A stretch of DNA of 64,000 bases from PALSA-188 sp963720075 (lineage in GTDB: Bacteria > Acidobacteriota > Terriglobia > Terriglobales > Acidobacteriaceae), in contig CAVREG010000016.1 in the NCBI GenBank assembly GCA_963720075.1, forward strand, positions 186,001 through 250,000, given 5' to 3'. The position numbers and the translations under genes were made by a program. The notes below the pieces were generated by a model, which saw only the letters and a list, made by a program, of their open reading frames with translations, searched no databases and was not told where the DNA came from. This document shows, piece by piece, positions 33,240-43,300 of the stretch; within the stretch, counting starts at the first letter, position 1, and every line of letters starts with the position of its first letter.

Positions 33240-34442
33240 GTGCCCATCGGGACTGCGCTGCACGAGAGAACATTTCCCCTTTGCCAGAGCCTGAACTATC
33301 GCGAGTGGTCGGGATATTACGCGGTCAGTGTCTATGAGACGCAACATGAGCATGAGTACAATGCCATTCGCAATGCGGCCGCGCTGATTGATATCAGTCC
33401 TCTTTTTAAATATCTGATTACCGGCAAGGACTCTACGCGCTTCGTGCACCGTGTCATCACGCGTGACATTAATAAAGTGCAGCCTGGACGGGTCATCTAT
33501 TGCTGCTGGTGCGATGAAGAGGGAAAAGTTGTTGACGACGGAACGATCACGCGTCTGTCGGAAAACACATATCGCTGGACCGCAGCCGATCCCAGTCTGC
33601 GCTGGTTCCAGCAAAATGCCATCGGGCTGGATGTAAATATCTCTGACATTTCAGAGCAGGTCGCCGCTCTTGCGCTTCAAGGGCCGACCTCCGGACAATT
33701 ATTGAAATCGGTAGCCGAAGCCGACATCGCTAATCTGAGGTATTTCCGGATGACTTCCGGAAAAATCGCAGGCGTACAAGTTGACATCTCACGCACCGGT
33801 TACACCGGCGACCTCGGATACGAGATTTGGACGCCATGGGATGAAGCGGTCAAAGTCTGGGACGCGCTGATGGAGAAAGGGTATCAATTCGACGTCCACG
33901 CGGCGGGAATGTTGGCATTGGACGTAGCGCGAATCGAAGCTGGGCTGCTTCTGATCGAAGTAGATTACACATCCAGCAAGAAGGCGCTGATCCCATCGCA
34001 AAAATATTCCCCCTTCGAACTTGGGATGGGACGCATGGTGCACTTCGACAAGGAGAATTTCACTGGACGCTCGGCGCTTCTTCAAGAACAGCGGCAATCT
34101 CAATCCGCTTTTCGCCGGTTCATTGGACTGGAGGTTGATTGGCCATCGGTTGAAAAATTGTATGACGAAATGGGACTCGCCTCCCAAGCACCCAGCGTTG
34201 CATCGCGGGCGCATGTGCCCCTATATTCCGGCAAGCGACAGGTCGGCAAAGCCACTTCCACGACATGGTCGCCACTTCTCAAAAAGATGATTGCGCTGGG
34301 CAGCGTGCGTTCGGAGTATGCCACGGAAGGAGCGACGCTAGAGATGGAAATTACGATAGAAGCCGCGCGCCGTACCGTGCCTGCGAAAGTAGTGAAGCTT
34401 CCGTTTTATAATCCGCCAAGAAAAACAGCCACGCCCCTATAA
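33240..34442 (+). CDS. GcvT-family (aminomethyltransferase/folate-binding) protein
   Basis: This 400-aa protein has the full tetrahydrofolate-binding GcvT fold. RNAAALIDISPLFKYLITGKD opens the domain. DEEGKVVDDGTITRL carries the conserved Asp pair, then come SRTGYTGDLGYEIW and GMLALDVARIEAGLLL. A C-terminal GCV_T_C barrel (RRFIGLEVDWPS, VGKATSTTWSPLLKKMIALG) follows. No gcvH or gcvP is adjacent. It therefore resembles stand-alone paralogues (dimethylglycine/DMSP-demethylase-like) more than the glycine-cleavage subunit. GTG start with GAGGAG five bases upstream. Confidence 0.87.
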   Translation: MPIGTALHERTFPLCQSLNYREWSGYYAVSVYETQHEHEYNAIRNAAALIDISPLFKYLITGKDSTRFVHRVITRDINKVQPGRVIYCCWCDEEGKVVDDGTITRLSENTYRWTAADPSLRWFQQNAIGLDVNISDISEQVAALALQGPTSGQLLKSVAEADIANLRYFRMTSGKIAGVQVDISRTGYTGDLGYEIWTPWDEAVKVWDALMEKGYQFDVHAAGMLALDVARIEAGLLLIEVDYTSSKKALIPSQKYSPFELGMGRMVHFDKENFTGRSALLQEQRQSQSAFRRFIGLEVDWPSVEKLYDEMGLASQAPSVASRAHVPLYSGKRQVGKATSTTWSPLLKKMIALGSVRSEYATEGATLEMEITIEAARRTVPAKVVKLPFYNPPRKTATPL

Positions 34443-34616
34443 CGAACTGTGTTCCGCTTGCACGGCCTCGAAAGTAACTCGGGATACAATGCCCCTGTCT
34501 TCGATCTTCAGGATTGGTCCGATTCCTGGCGTAAATTATAGGGAAGCTTGACGCTCAAACCTCGAAGAGCTTTCAATAATTTGAGTTCCAGTTAAGGTCT
34601 AATAAGGACGCCGTTC

Positions 34617-37583
34617 ATGTTTTGCCCGCAGTGCGGGACCGAGAATCCTACCGGGGAAAGCCATTGCAGGAAGTGCACGACGGTGCTGCCTGCACTGACG
34701 ATTGCATCCGACGTTACTGCCCCAATCTTGAATAAGACCACTACTTCAGGTTCGTCGGACGTGACGGAAGGTGTTTCGAGCGGCGTGTCACGTTCCACTC
34801 TTCGCAGTTTCGAGCTGGGCAGCGTGATTGGCAATCGCTACGAAATATTGCAATTGCTCGGCGAAGGAGGCATGGGCGCGGTTTACAAAGTTCGCGATCG
34901 CGAAGTGAATCGGCTCGTTGCTTTGAAAATGATCCGTTCCGACCTTGCGAGCAATCCTGAAATTCTTGCGCGCTTCACGCAGGAACTGGTTCTAGCGCGT
35001 CAGGTGACGCATAGAAATGTCATTCGACTGTTCGATCTTGGCGAAGCTGACGGCGTGAAGTTCATCACCATGGACTTCATCGAAGGCCGCGACTTGAAGT
35101 CGCTCCTGACGGAAAAGGGAAAGTTAGCGCCGGATGAGGCGATAAAGGTTATTGGGCAGGTGTGCCGCGCCCTCGACGCCGCGCACACCGAAGGAGTCGT
35201 ACACCGCGACTTGAAACCGCAGAACATCATGCTGGATGCGAATCGTCGCGTCACTGTTATGGACTTCGGCATCGCGCGCTCCGCCGAAATGTCGGGTATG
35301 ACACAAACCGGCGCGTTGATTGGCACGCCCGAATACATGTCGCCCGAGCAGGCCCGCGGCCAGACGGCGGGTGTTCCATCCGATCTGTTTACGGTGGGCA
35401 TCATCTTTTATGAGCTGCTAACCGGGGTCACACCTTATAAATCCGACACGGCGATGGCGAGCCTGCTCAAGCGCACTCAGGAGCGACCCCGCCCGCCGAT
35501 CATTCTCGACCCTTCGATCCCGCCCGGCGTCAGCGATGTGGTGATGAAGTGTCTCGAGATTGATCCCGCCAAACGTTATTCAAGCGCCGTGCAGATTCTT
35601 GCCGATCTCGGCGTGGCTGGAGAAACGGCTGCGGGAACAATGTTCGGCGCTTCAGCGATTGCACCGCCGCCAGGCAAATTCGCAATCTATGGCAAATGGG
35701 TCGCCGCCGGTCTTATCGTTGTGCTGATTGGTGCGGGAGTTCTACTGCGAAACAAGCTTTTCACCACGACCGCTGAGAAGCACGCACCAGTCACGGTGCT
35801 GGTTTCGGACTTCGATAACAAGACCGGAGATTCAGTCTTCGATGGCACGCTAGAGCCAATGCTAGGCATCGCACTTGAAGGCGCTCCTTTTATCAGCTCA
35901 TACAACCGGACATCGGCACAGCGCGAAGCTACCAAGCTCGATCCCGGAGCAAAGCTGGATGAGAAAACCGCGCAGCTCGTTGCCGTGCGCGATGGCATCA
36001 GCGTAGTTGTCGGCGGGTCTATCGAGCCGTCAGGCTCGGGCTATAAAGTTTCCGTCGAGGCTGTGGACGCAGCAACGGGAAAACCGATCGTCAGCAAAGA
36101 AGTGGACGCTGCGAATAAGCAAGAAGTCCTTGCCGCCGCCGGAAAACTCGCTGCAGATATTCGCACCGCTCTCGGCGACAAGACGCCTGAATCCGCGCAA
36201 CTCACTGCCGCGGAAACCTTCACCGCCGGTTCGATTGAAGCGGCGCACGCATACGCCACCGCCCAAGCCTTTCAATACGAGGGCAAATGGGACGATGCGA
36301 TCAAGGAATATCAGCACGCGATTCAGCTTGATCCGAATCTGGGCCGCGCCTATGCCGGTCTTGGCGCGGTGGAAGCAAACATGGGCCACGATCAGGACGC
36401 GGAAAAATATTATCTGGATGCGATGTCGAAGATTGACCGCATGACTGAGCGCGAAAGGTATCGGACGCGCGGCGGCTATTACCTGATGCGCGGGGAGCCA
36501 CTCCAGGCGATTGAAGAGTACACGGCGCTCGTCAATCAATTCCCTTCTGATACGGCGGGTTATGCGAATCTTGCGCTCGCATATTTCTATACGCGCAACA
36601 TGTCTAAAGCTTTAGAGGAGGGGAAAAAAGCGATCGAGATTTCTCCTAAGAATGTTGTCCAGCGAAATAACGTGGCGCTTTACGCCTTGTACGCAGGCGA
36701 TTTTGATACCGCTTCAAAAGAAGAACAAACTGTGCTGGGGATGAATCCGTCGTTTGAAAAAGCCTACGAGGGTTTGGCGCTCGCGCAACTGGGACAAGGC
36801 AAACCCGCAGACGCCGCTGCTACGTGGCAGAAACTTCAATCTCTGAGCGCGCGTGGCGCTTCGAAAGCGGCGATGGGCTTGGCTGATCTTGCCTCTTACG
36901 AAGGCCGCATGGCGGATGCAGCAGGCCTACTCGAAAAAGGAATCAGCGGAGACCAGGCTAATCAGGATGCGGAAAGCGCCGCTGACAAACTAGCCGCTCT
37001 CGCGTTGGTGCAGCAGGCTCTTGGCAAAAACGGTGACGCGATTGCCTCAGCCGACGCCGCGACCAAAGCGAGCAAGGACGAGAGCGTATATTTTCGTGCC
37101 GGCCGCGCATATCTTGAGACCGGGCAGGAACCCAAGCTGCGGTTGATGGCCGCCGACCTCGCCGCGCGGATTTCGCATGACTCGCAGGCTTACGCGAAGA
37201 TCCTCGAAGCCGAAAGCCAACTCGGGCACGGCCATCCGCAGGACGCAATCCAAACGCTTCAGGACGCGCAGAAGCTCGCGGACATGTGGCTAGTCCACTT
37301 CGATCTTGGCCGGGCCTATCTTGATGCCGGGGCCTTTCCTGAAGCTTCATCACAATTCGAGACTTGCTTAAACCGCAAGGGCGAGGCGACTTCGATTTTC
37401 CTCGACGATGTGCCCAGCTATCATTTTTTGCCGCCGGTTTACTACTATCTGGGACGCGCGCAGGAAGGAATGAAAAGCAGCGGCGCCAGCGATACCTATA
37501 AGACCTTCCTCGCCATCAAGGAAAAATCTTCGAATGATCCCCTCGTAGACGATGCCAGAAAGCGACTCGCCTCGCTGAAATGA
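34617..37583 (+). CDS. Ser/Thr protein kinase with N-terminal zinc ribbon and TPR repeats
   Basis: This 988-aa protein begins with a zinc ribbon (MFCPQCGTENPTGESHCRKC). The kinase domain at about residues 70-330 has LGEGGMGAVYKVRD, LVALKMI, HRDLKPQNIML, DFGIARS and TPEYMSPEQARG-type activation residues. A transmembrane helix (WVAAGLIVVLIGAGVLL) follows. The extracytoplasmic part has a domain resembling TolB/FlgO-type sensors (TVLVSDFDNKTGDSVFDGTL). At least six TPRs follow (AIKEYQHAIQLDPNLGRAYA, ALEEGKKAIEISPKNVVQRN). It is followed 37 bp later by a second kinase, so a tandem signalling pair is likely. Confidence 0.9.
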   Translation: MFCPQCGTENPTGESHCRKCTTVLPALTIASDVTAPILNKTTTSGSSDVTEGVSSGVSRSTLRSFELGSVIGNRYEILQLLGEGGMGAVYKVRDREVNRLVALKMIRSDLASNPEILARFTQELVLARQVTHRNVIRLFDLGEADGVKFITMDFIEGRDLKSLLTEKGKLAPDEAIKVIGQVCRALDAAHTEGVVHRDLKPQNIMLDANRRVTVMDFGIARSAEMSGMTQTGALIGTPEYMSPEQARGQTAGVPSDLFTVGIIFYELLTGVTPYKSDTAMASLLKRTQERPRPPIILDPSIPPGVSDVVMKCLEIDPAKRYSSAVQILADLGVAGETAAGTMFGASAIAPPPGKFAIYGKWVAAGLIVVLIGAGVLLRNKLFTTTAEKHAPVTVLVSDFDNKTGDSVFDGTLEPMLGIALEGAPFISSYNRTSAQREATKLDPGAKLDEKTAQLVAVRDGISVVVGGSIEPSGSGYKVSVEAVDAATGKPIVSKEVDAANKQEVLAAAGKLAADIRTALGDKTPESAQLTAAETFTAGSIEAAHAYATAQAFQYEGKWDDAIKEYQHAIQLDPNLGRAYAGLGAVEANMGHDQDAEKYYLDAMSKIDRMTERERYRTRGGYYLMRGEPLQAIEEYTALVNQFPSDTAGYANLALAYFYTRNMSKALEEGKKAIEISPKNVVQRNNVALYALYAGDFDTASKEEQTVLGMNPSFEKAYEGLALAQLGQGKPADAAATWQKLQSLSARGASKAAMGLADLASYEGRMADAAGLLEKGISGDQANQDAESAADKLAALALVQQALGKNGDAIASADAATKASKDESVYFRAGRAYLETGQEPKLRLMAADLAARISHDSQAYAKILEAESQLGHGHPQDAIQTLQDAQKLADMWLVHFDLGRAYLDAGAFPEASSQFETCLNRKGEATSIFLDDVPSYHFLPPVYYYLGRAQEGMKSSGASDTYKTFLAIKEKSSNDPLVDDARKRLASLK

Positions 37584-37620
37584 CTATTTCCATTACTTCG
37601 CGGAGTTATAATTCGCTTTC

Positions 37621-40179
37621 ATGCCACTCGCCACGGAAACTCAGCTTGGCCCCTACAAAATTATTGCTCTAATCGGCTCCGGCGGGATGGGCGAAGTCTA
37701 TCGCGCGCGGGACACCCGCCTGTTGCGCGAAGTAGCGCTCAAAGTGCTTCCGCCTTCGTTCACAAACGATCCAGACCGTCTGCGGCGCTTTGAGCAAGAG
37801 GCCCGCGCCGTGGCTGCTTTAAACCATCCCAACATCGTTTCGGTTTATGACGTCGGCAATGCGGACGGCGTCCATTACATCGTTTCCGAACTGCTCGAAG
37901 GCGAAACATTGCGGCAGCGGATCACCGCCGGAATGTCATCCCGCAAAGCCAGTGAACTTGCGATTCAGTTAGCGAATGGGCTCGCGGCGGCTCACGAGCA
38001 AGGCATCGTTCACCGCGACCTCAAACCTGAAAACGTTTTCATCTCCCGCAACGGACGCCTGAAGATTCTGGACTTTGGCTTAGCCAAACTGCGTCGTCCC
38101 GACCTGTCCGCCGAGACTATGGATGGTGTCACGGTGGCTGCAACCCACGTCGGCCAGGTGTTGGGAACAGCCGGATACATGTCGCCCGAACAGGTGCGCG
38201 GCGAAAACGCAGACCACCGGTCCGATATTTTCAGCTTCGGCACCATTTTTTACGAAATGTTGACCGGTAAGCGGGCGTTCCAGCGAAACACCGGCGCCGA
38301 GACCATGACCGCGATTCTGAACGACGACCCACCAGAATTTCCAGCAGTCGGCGATATCGCGTCGCCCGCTCTTGAGCGCATCGTGCGCCATTGCATGGAA
38401 AAGCAGCCCGGGCAACGCTTTCAGTCGGCGCAAGACATCGCATTCGATCTCGAGTCACTTTCCGGAATTTCGACTGCGTCCGCAACCATCGCGCCGCAGG
38501 CACCGCGCCGCTTATGGATTCGGGCCGCGGTAGCGGGATTGATCTTGCTCGTCGCAGGCGTTGCAGCAGGCGTATGGCTGCGTCCCAATAGACCGCAGAT
38601 TCAGCCGAAATTGCACCGCATCACTTTTCGCCGGGGAACCATTTGGAATGCCCGCTTCACTCCCGACGGCAATCTGATTTACAGCGCCGCATGGGACGGT
38701 GGTCCAGTCGAGCTGTATTCCGCGCAAAATGGAAGCACGGAATCGCGCTCCCTGGGCATGACCAAAACTAATATTCTGGCCATCTCAAGCACCGGGGAGC
38801 TCGCAATTTCCACGAACCTGCGCTTCCTCGAAGGCTTCGAATCTGCTGGCATGCTGGCCCGTTCCCTTCAGGGCGGTGGGGCTCCCCGCGATATAGCCGA
38901 CGATGTGGAGTACGCCGATTGGTCTCCGGATGGAAATTCGCTGGCCATCGTGCGCCGCGTTGGGGGGAAAGCCACGCTTGAATATCCGCTGGGGAAGGTG
39001 CTCTACGAAACTGCCGGCTGGATCAGCCATCCGCGAATCTCTCCCGATGGGAAACTTGTCGCTTTCGCTGATCACCCTTTTCCGAGAGACGACTCGGGAA
39101 CGGTCGCCACCGTTGATGAATCGGGCAATAAGAAGACTCTAAGCGGGAGCTTCGTCAGTCTGCAAGGGATTGCCTGGTGGCCGACGGGAAAAGAGATCTG
39201 GTTTACCGGAACTACTTCCGGCTCCAGCCGCGAATTGCGCGCGGTGACCTTGTCTGGAAAAGAGCGTTTGATTTACCTGGGTACCGGAACACTTACCCTG
39301 CATGATATTTCCAAAGAAGGCCGTGTGCTTTTCACTCGCGATGACTGGCGCGCGGGCATGAGTGGACTGGCGCCCGGTGAAAGCAAAGAACGCGACTTGA
39401 GCTGGCACGACTGGACGATACCTCGCGATATCAGCGATGACGGCAAGCTCGTTGCGTTTGACGAGACGGGCGAAGCCGGCGGTGAAACCGGTGCCATGTA
39501 CATTCGTGGAACCGATGGTTCGCCCGCGGTGCGGCTCGGTGACGGCACCGCTCCAAGTTTATCTCCTGACGGAAAATGGGTTTTAGGACGTGTCTTTGGG
39601 CTTCAGCACCGCCTGGTCGAATTACCGACTGGTCCGGGACAATCTCGATCATTTTCTACCGGAGATGTTCAAGTGGATCTTGCCTATTTCTTTCCCGATT
39701 CACGGCACATTCTCGAAGTAGGCAGCCGGGCCGGGCAGGGCGTGAGATTGTGGATACAGGATGTGAAGGACGGCGACCCGCGCCCGATTAGCCCTGAAGG
39801 CGCGTCGGTAAGTTACCGCAGTTGCATATCGCCCGACGGCACAAGAGTCGCCGCGAAAGATCCCGATCAAAAAATTACCATCTATTCGATTAATGGCGGA
39901 CAGCCGGTTCCGGTTGCAGGAGTCGAGCCGGGGGAGGGGCCGATTCAGTGGACTCCCGACGGAAAGAACTTGCTGGTAGGCGCATGGGAGTTACCCAATC
40001 GGGTTTATATGATTGACTTGGCGAGCGGAAAACGCACTCTGTTCAAGACTTTTGCTCCCAGCGACCCGACCGGACTTTTCGACAGCGCTCCTCCGAATTT
40101 CTCTCGCGACCTAAAGAACTATGTGACTTCCTACACCCGCATCACCTCCGATCTGTACATCGTGGATGGTCTGAAATAG
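37621..40179 (+). CDS. Ser/Thr protein kinase with WD40-like propeller
   Basis: This 852-aa kinase starts near the N-terminus without a ribbon (LGPYKIIALIGSGGMGEVYR). It has VALKVL, HRDLKPENVFI, DFGLAKL and LGTAGYMSPEQVRG, all catalytic residues intact. A transmembrane helix (AAVAGLILLVAGVAAGVWL) precedes about 530 residues of propeller with SPDG-type blade signatures (WSPDGNSLAIVRRV, ISPDGTRVAAKD). The layout matches the kinase at 26.6 kb but not the TPR type next to it. No sigma factor is adjacent. Confidence 0.9.
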   Translation: MPLATETQLGPYKIIALIGSGGMGEVYRARDTRLLREVALKVLPPSFTNDPDRLRRFEQEARAVAALNHPNIVSVYDVGNADGVHYIVSELLEGETLRQRITAGMSSRKASELAIQLANGLAAAHEQGIVHRDLKPENVFISRNGRLKILDFGLAKLRRPDLSAETMDGVTVAATHVGQVLGTAGYMSPEQVRGENADHRSDIFSFGTIFYEMLTGKRAFQRNTGAETMTAILNDDPPEFPAVGDIASPALERIVRHCMEKQPGQRFQSAQDIAFDLESLSGISTASATIAPQAPRRLWIRAAVAGLILLVAGVAAGVWLRPNRPQIQPKLHRITFRRGTIWNARFTPDGNLIYSAAWDGGPVELYSAQNGSTESRSLGMTKTNILAISSTGELAISTNLRFLEGFESAGMLARSLQGGGAPRDIADDVEYADWSPDGNSLAIVRRVGGKATLEYPLGKVLYETAGWISHPRISPDGKLVAFADHPFPRDDSGTVATVDESGNKKTLSGSFVSLQGIAWWPTGKEIWFTGTTSGSSRELRAVTLSGKERLIYLGTGTLTLHDISKEGRVLFTRDDWRAGMSGLAPGESKERDLSWHDWTIPRDISDDGKLVAFDETGEAGGETGAMYIRGTDGSPAVRLGDGTAPSLSPDGKWVLGRVFGLQHRLVELPTGPGQSRSFSTGDVQVDLAYFFPDSRHILEVGSRAGQGVRLWIQDVKDGDPRPISPEGASVSYRSCISPDGTRVAAKDPDQKITIYSINGGQPVPVAGVEPGEGPIQWTPDGKNLLVGAWELPNRVYMIDLASGKRTLFKTFAPSDPTGLFDSAPPNFSRDLKNYVTSYTRITSDLYIVDGLK

Positions 40180-40395
40180 CGCTGCGAAGACAGCATTTCC
40201 GCTGGCGAGAAGATTGCCCATTCTTTTGGCTAAGCGATTTCCCCTACTTGACAGGTTCATTTTGAAGCTTCAAAATACGCTGACTACAGTTTGACCAGTA
40301 ATCGCTACTCCCAGTCCCACACCGCAAATTTAACAACCCAGCCGGACTTCAGGAAAATATCCCGGAAACGTCCCCCAGCTGTCGGAGCAAAATTA

Positions 40396-43300
40396 ATGTC
40401 GGCTCTTTTTGTGAATGGCCCTTCCTGTCCTCGTCCTGTTTTCAATGGAATCAGCGGTCGCGTTTTTTTTCGTGCCGCGCTTTGGATTTCTCTCGCTCTG
40501 TTGTGTGTCGGAATTTTCCCGAAGCACATAAGCGCGCAAATTGCCGGACAAAATGTGAATATGGTCTCGGGAACCCAATGGCCCACCGGCGACCCGTTTC
40601 TTCAGCGCCAGAACGAACCCTCCATGGCGGTGTCAACCCGCAATCCTTTGCACATTCTCGCCGGAGCGAACGACTACCGCACCGTTGACCTCGCCCAGGA
40701 GCTGACCAACGAGACCGGGGATGCGTGGCTGGGATTATTCAGTTCTTTCGATGGCGGGCTTACCTGGCAAAGCACTCTACTGCCGGGGTGTCCTGTTCCA
40801 GTATCGCAATGTACCGGTTCGTTGCAGGCCCTTGGATACCAGGCTGCTGCTGATCCGGTTGTGCGCGCTGGTACCAACGGAATGTTTTACTACGCGGGGT
40901 TAGCCTTCAACCGCGGCACCGGTGGCTTGAGTTCAGTTTTCGTTTCGCGTCTGATGGATTTGAACAATCAGGAGAATGGCAATCCGATTTCTTACATTGA
41001 TACCCAAGTCGTTGCCACCGGAAATGGTACTCAGTTTCTGGACAAGCCGGCGATGGCCGTGGATATTCCGCGCTCCGGCGCATCCACTTGCTCATTCAAT
41101 TTTCAGGGCGCAAACGGCACAACCATTCATCAGTCATTTCCCGCTGGAAATATTTTCGTCACCTATTCCGACTTCCTTGCTGCTGCGAAAGACAATGCCA
41201 CTCCGACTCACCTCATGTTTACCCGTTCCACCAATTGCGGCCTCACGTGGAGCACGCCGATTCAGCTCAATACCGGCACTACGACAAGTCAGGGCAGCGC
41301 CATTGCAGTCAATCCGGTGAACGGAAACGTATTCGTTACCTGGCGCCAGTTCAAATCCACTGGCGTGCCCGATGCGATTATGATTGCCGGATCCAACAAC
41401 GCCGGCAAAACATTTGGCAAGCCAATTCAAATTTCTACTTTCACTCCATTTGATCAGGGCACCAGCGACACTTCGTTCCGCACCAATGCCTATCCCTCGA
41501 TTGCCATGGACGGCCTGGGCATAGTTTACGTCGCGTTTTCCGCGCGCGGGGTTGGCGCGGACGGCGATGCTCGCATTGTAGTCACGGGCTCTCTAGACGG
41601 AACGCACTGGATTCCTCCAATTCCCGTTGATAATCCGACCAAAGTTTCGGCGACGGATCCCTCGGGGCGCGGCCATCAGATCATGCCCGCAATATCCTTT
41701 GCGAATGGCAGGCTCACGCTGCTTTATTACGATCTTCGCCTCGACCACTACGTAGATTTTTTCAATCCCAATCCAAGCCAGCCGGGGCAATATATTCCGA
41801 CGCTCGTGCCCGAGGGTGAGCTGACCTCCTCGTCAGGAATCAATGAGGTGTTTACGCAGTATATCGATGACAATGGCCTGACCGAGCGCCGTCACACCAT
41901 TGACCTGCGCGTGCTTCAATTGGGACTATTTCCGATACCTGCGTTTGGGCCTTCCGTGTTGGTTTCGCAATATGCTTACGGATGCTGCTTCGATGGCGAC
42001 AACATCGAGCAGTTCAAGTTCAATCCGCCGAACCTGCCGCTGTTCGGCGAGGGAACTGAGCCATTCCTTGGCGACTACATTGATATCGTTCCGTCGCCTC
42101 AGTTTGTTCCCAGCGGTTCGACCTGGGCTTACAACATGACGCCGAGTGTGAATCCCACTTTTCACGCCACTTGGACCGACAACCGTGACGTGGTGCCTCC
42201 CGCCGATGGCAATTGGGAAAATTACACGCCCCCTTTTTCCGCATCTCTGGGAAGCAAATCTTTATATGATCCCAGTCAAGTGCCTCCGATGTGCCAGATC
42301 GGCCAGGAAGGCATGCGCAATCAGAATATCTACACCGCGCAGATTACCGGAGGCCTGATCGTGGGCGCTCCCGGAAATTCGAAACCTCTCGGCACCACCA
42401 CCGATCCGGTAAACGGGAAGAGCGTGTTATTTCAGCGGGCCTTTCCTGTCGAAGCCCAGAATCTGACGAACTCGCAGCAATACTTCCGCTTCACAATCCA
42501 AAATCAGCCAACTGGCGGGACCGCGTCTTTTCTACAGTTCTCGAAATTGACTACGCTCGACCTCACGGTGCCGGCGCTGTCTTCGGTCTCGCGAAGTGTT
42601 TTCGCTACCTCCACCAACCCGCAGGCTTCGATTACTGTCAATGTCGCGCAGATCAATCAAATCGGAGGATCGCCGGTCAGCAACGGTTTGGCGGCTTCCA
42701 CGGTTCTGAATCCCGACATTACCAATCCTTCGATTACGAACCCGAGCATTACCAATCCGTCCATCACGAATCCATCTATCACTAATAGCGAAGTGACGAA
42801 TCCGTCCATCACTAATCCGTCCATTACAAATCCATCTATCACGAACCCTTCGATTACGAATCCGGATATCACGAATCCCAGCATCACCAATCCGTCTATC
42901 ACGAATCAAAGCGCAGAGAATCCTTCGATTACGAATCCGTCCATCACCAATCCAGACATCACGAATCCGTCAGATCACGAACCCGTCCATCACTAATCCC
43001 GACATCACGAACGGCTCGATTGCAGATGTCTCGTATCCCATCACGAACAATGGCAACACGACTTCCACTTATACCGTTAAGTTAGCCGACACCGCCGTAC
43101 CGCCAAATGGCATCGTGCTGCAAATGATTGTTAACCGGCCCTACGAGACGCCGGCGTCGAATAAGTGCCAGCTCACTACGGAGAATCACTGGGTGACGGT
43201 CGCGAACATCGTGAATCCGGCAGTAATCAGCGCATCGAACCCGAATCTGGCGAATCCCGACATTACCAATTCCGCTCCCAACGAAGCATCTCTCACTCTC

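Noticed and set aside
42715..42990. Regular 15-bp repeats as a possible CRISPR
   Set aside because: Units are contiguous without spacers and encode a conserved pentapeptide inside a long open frame.
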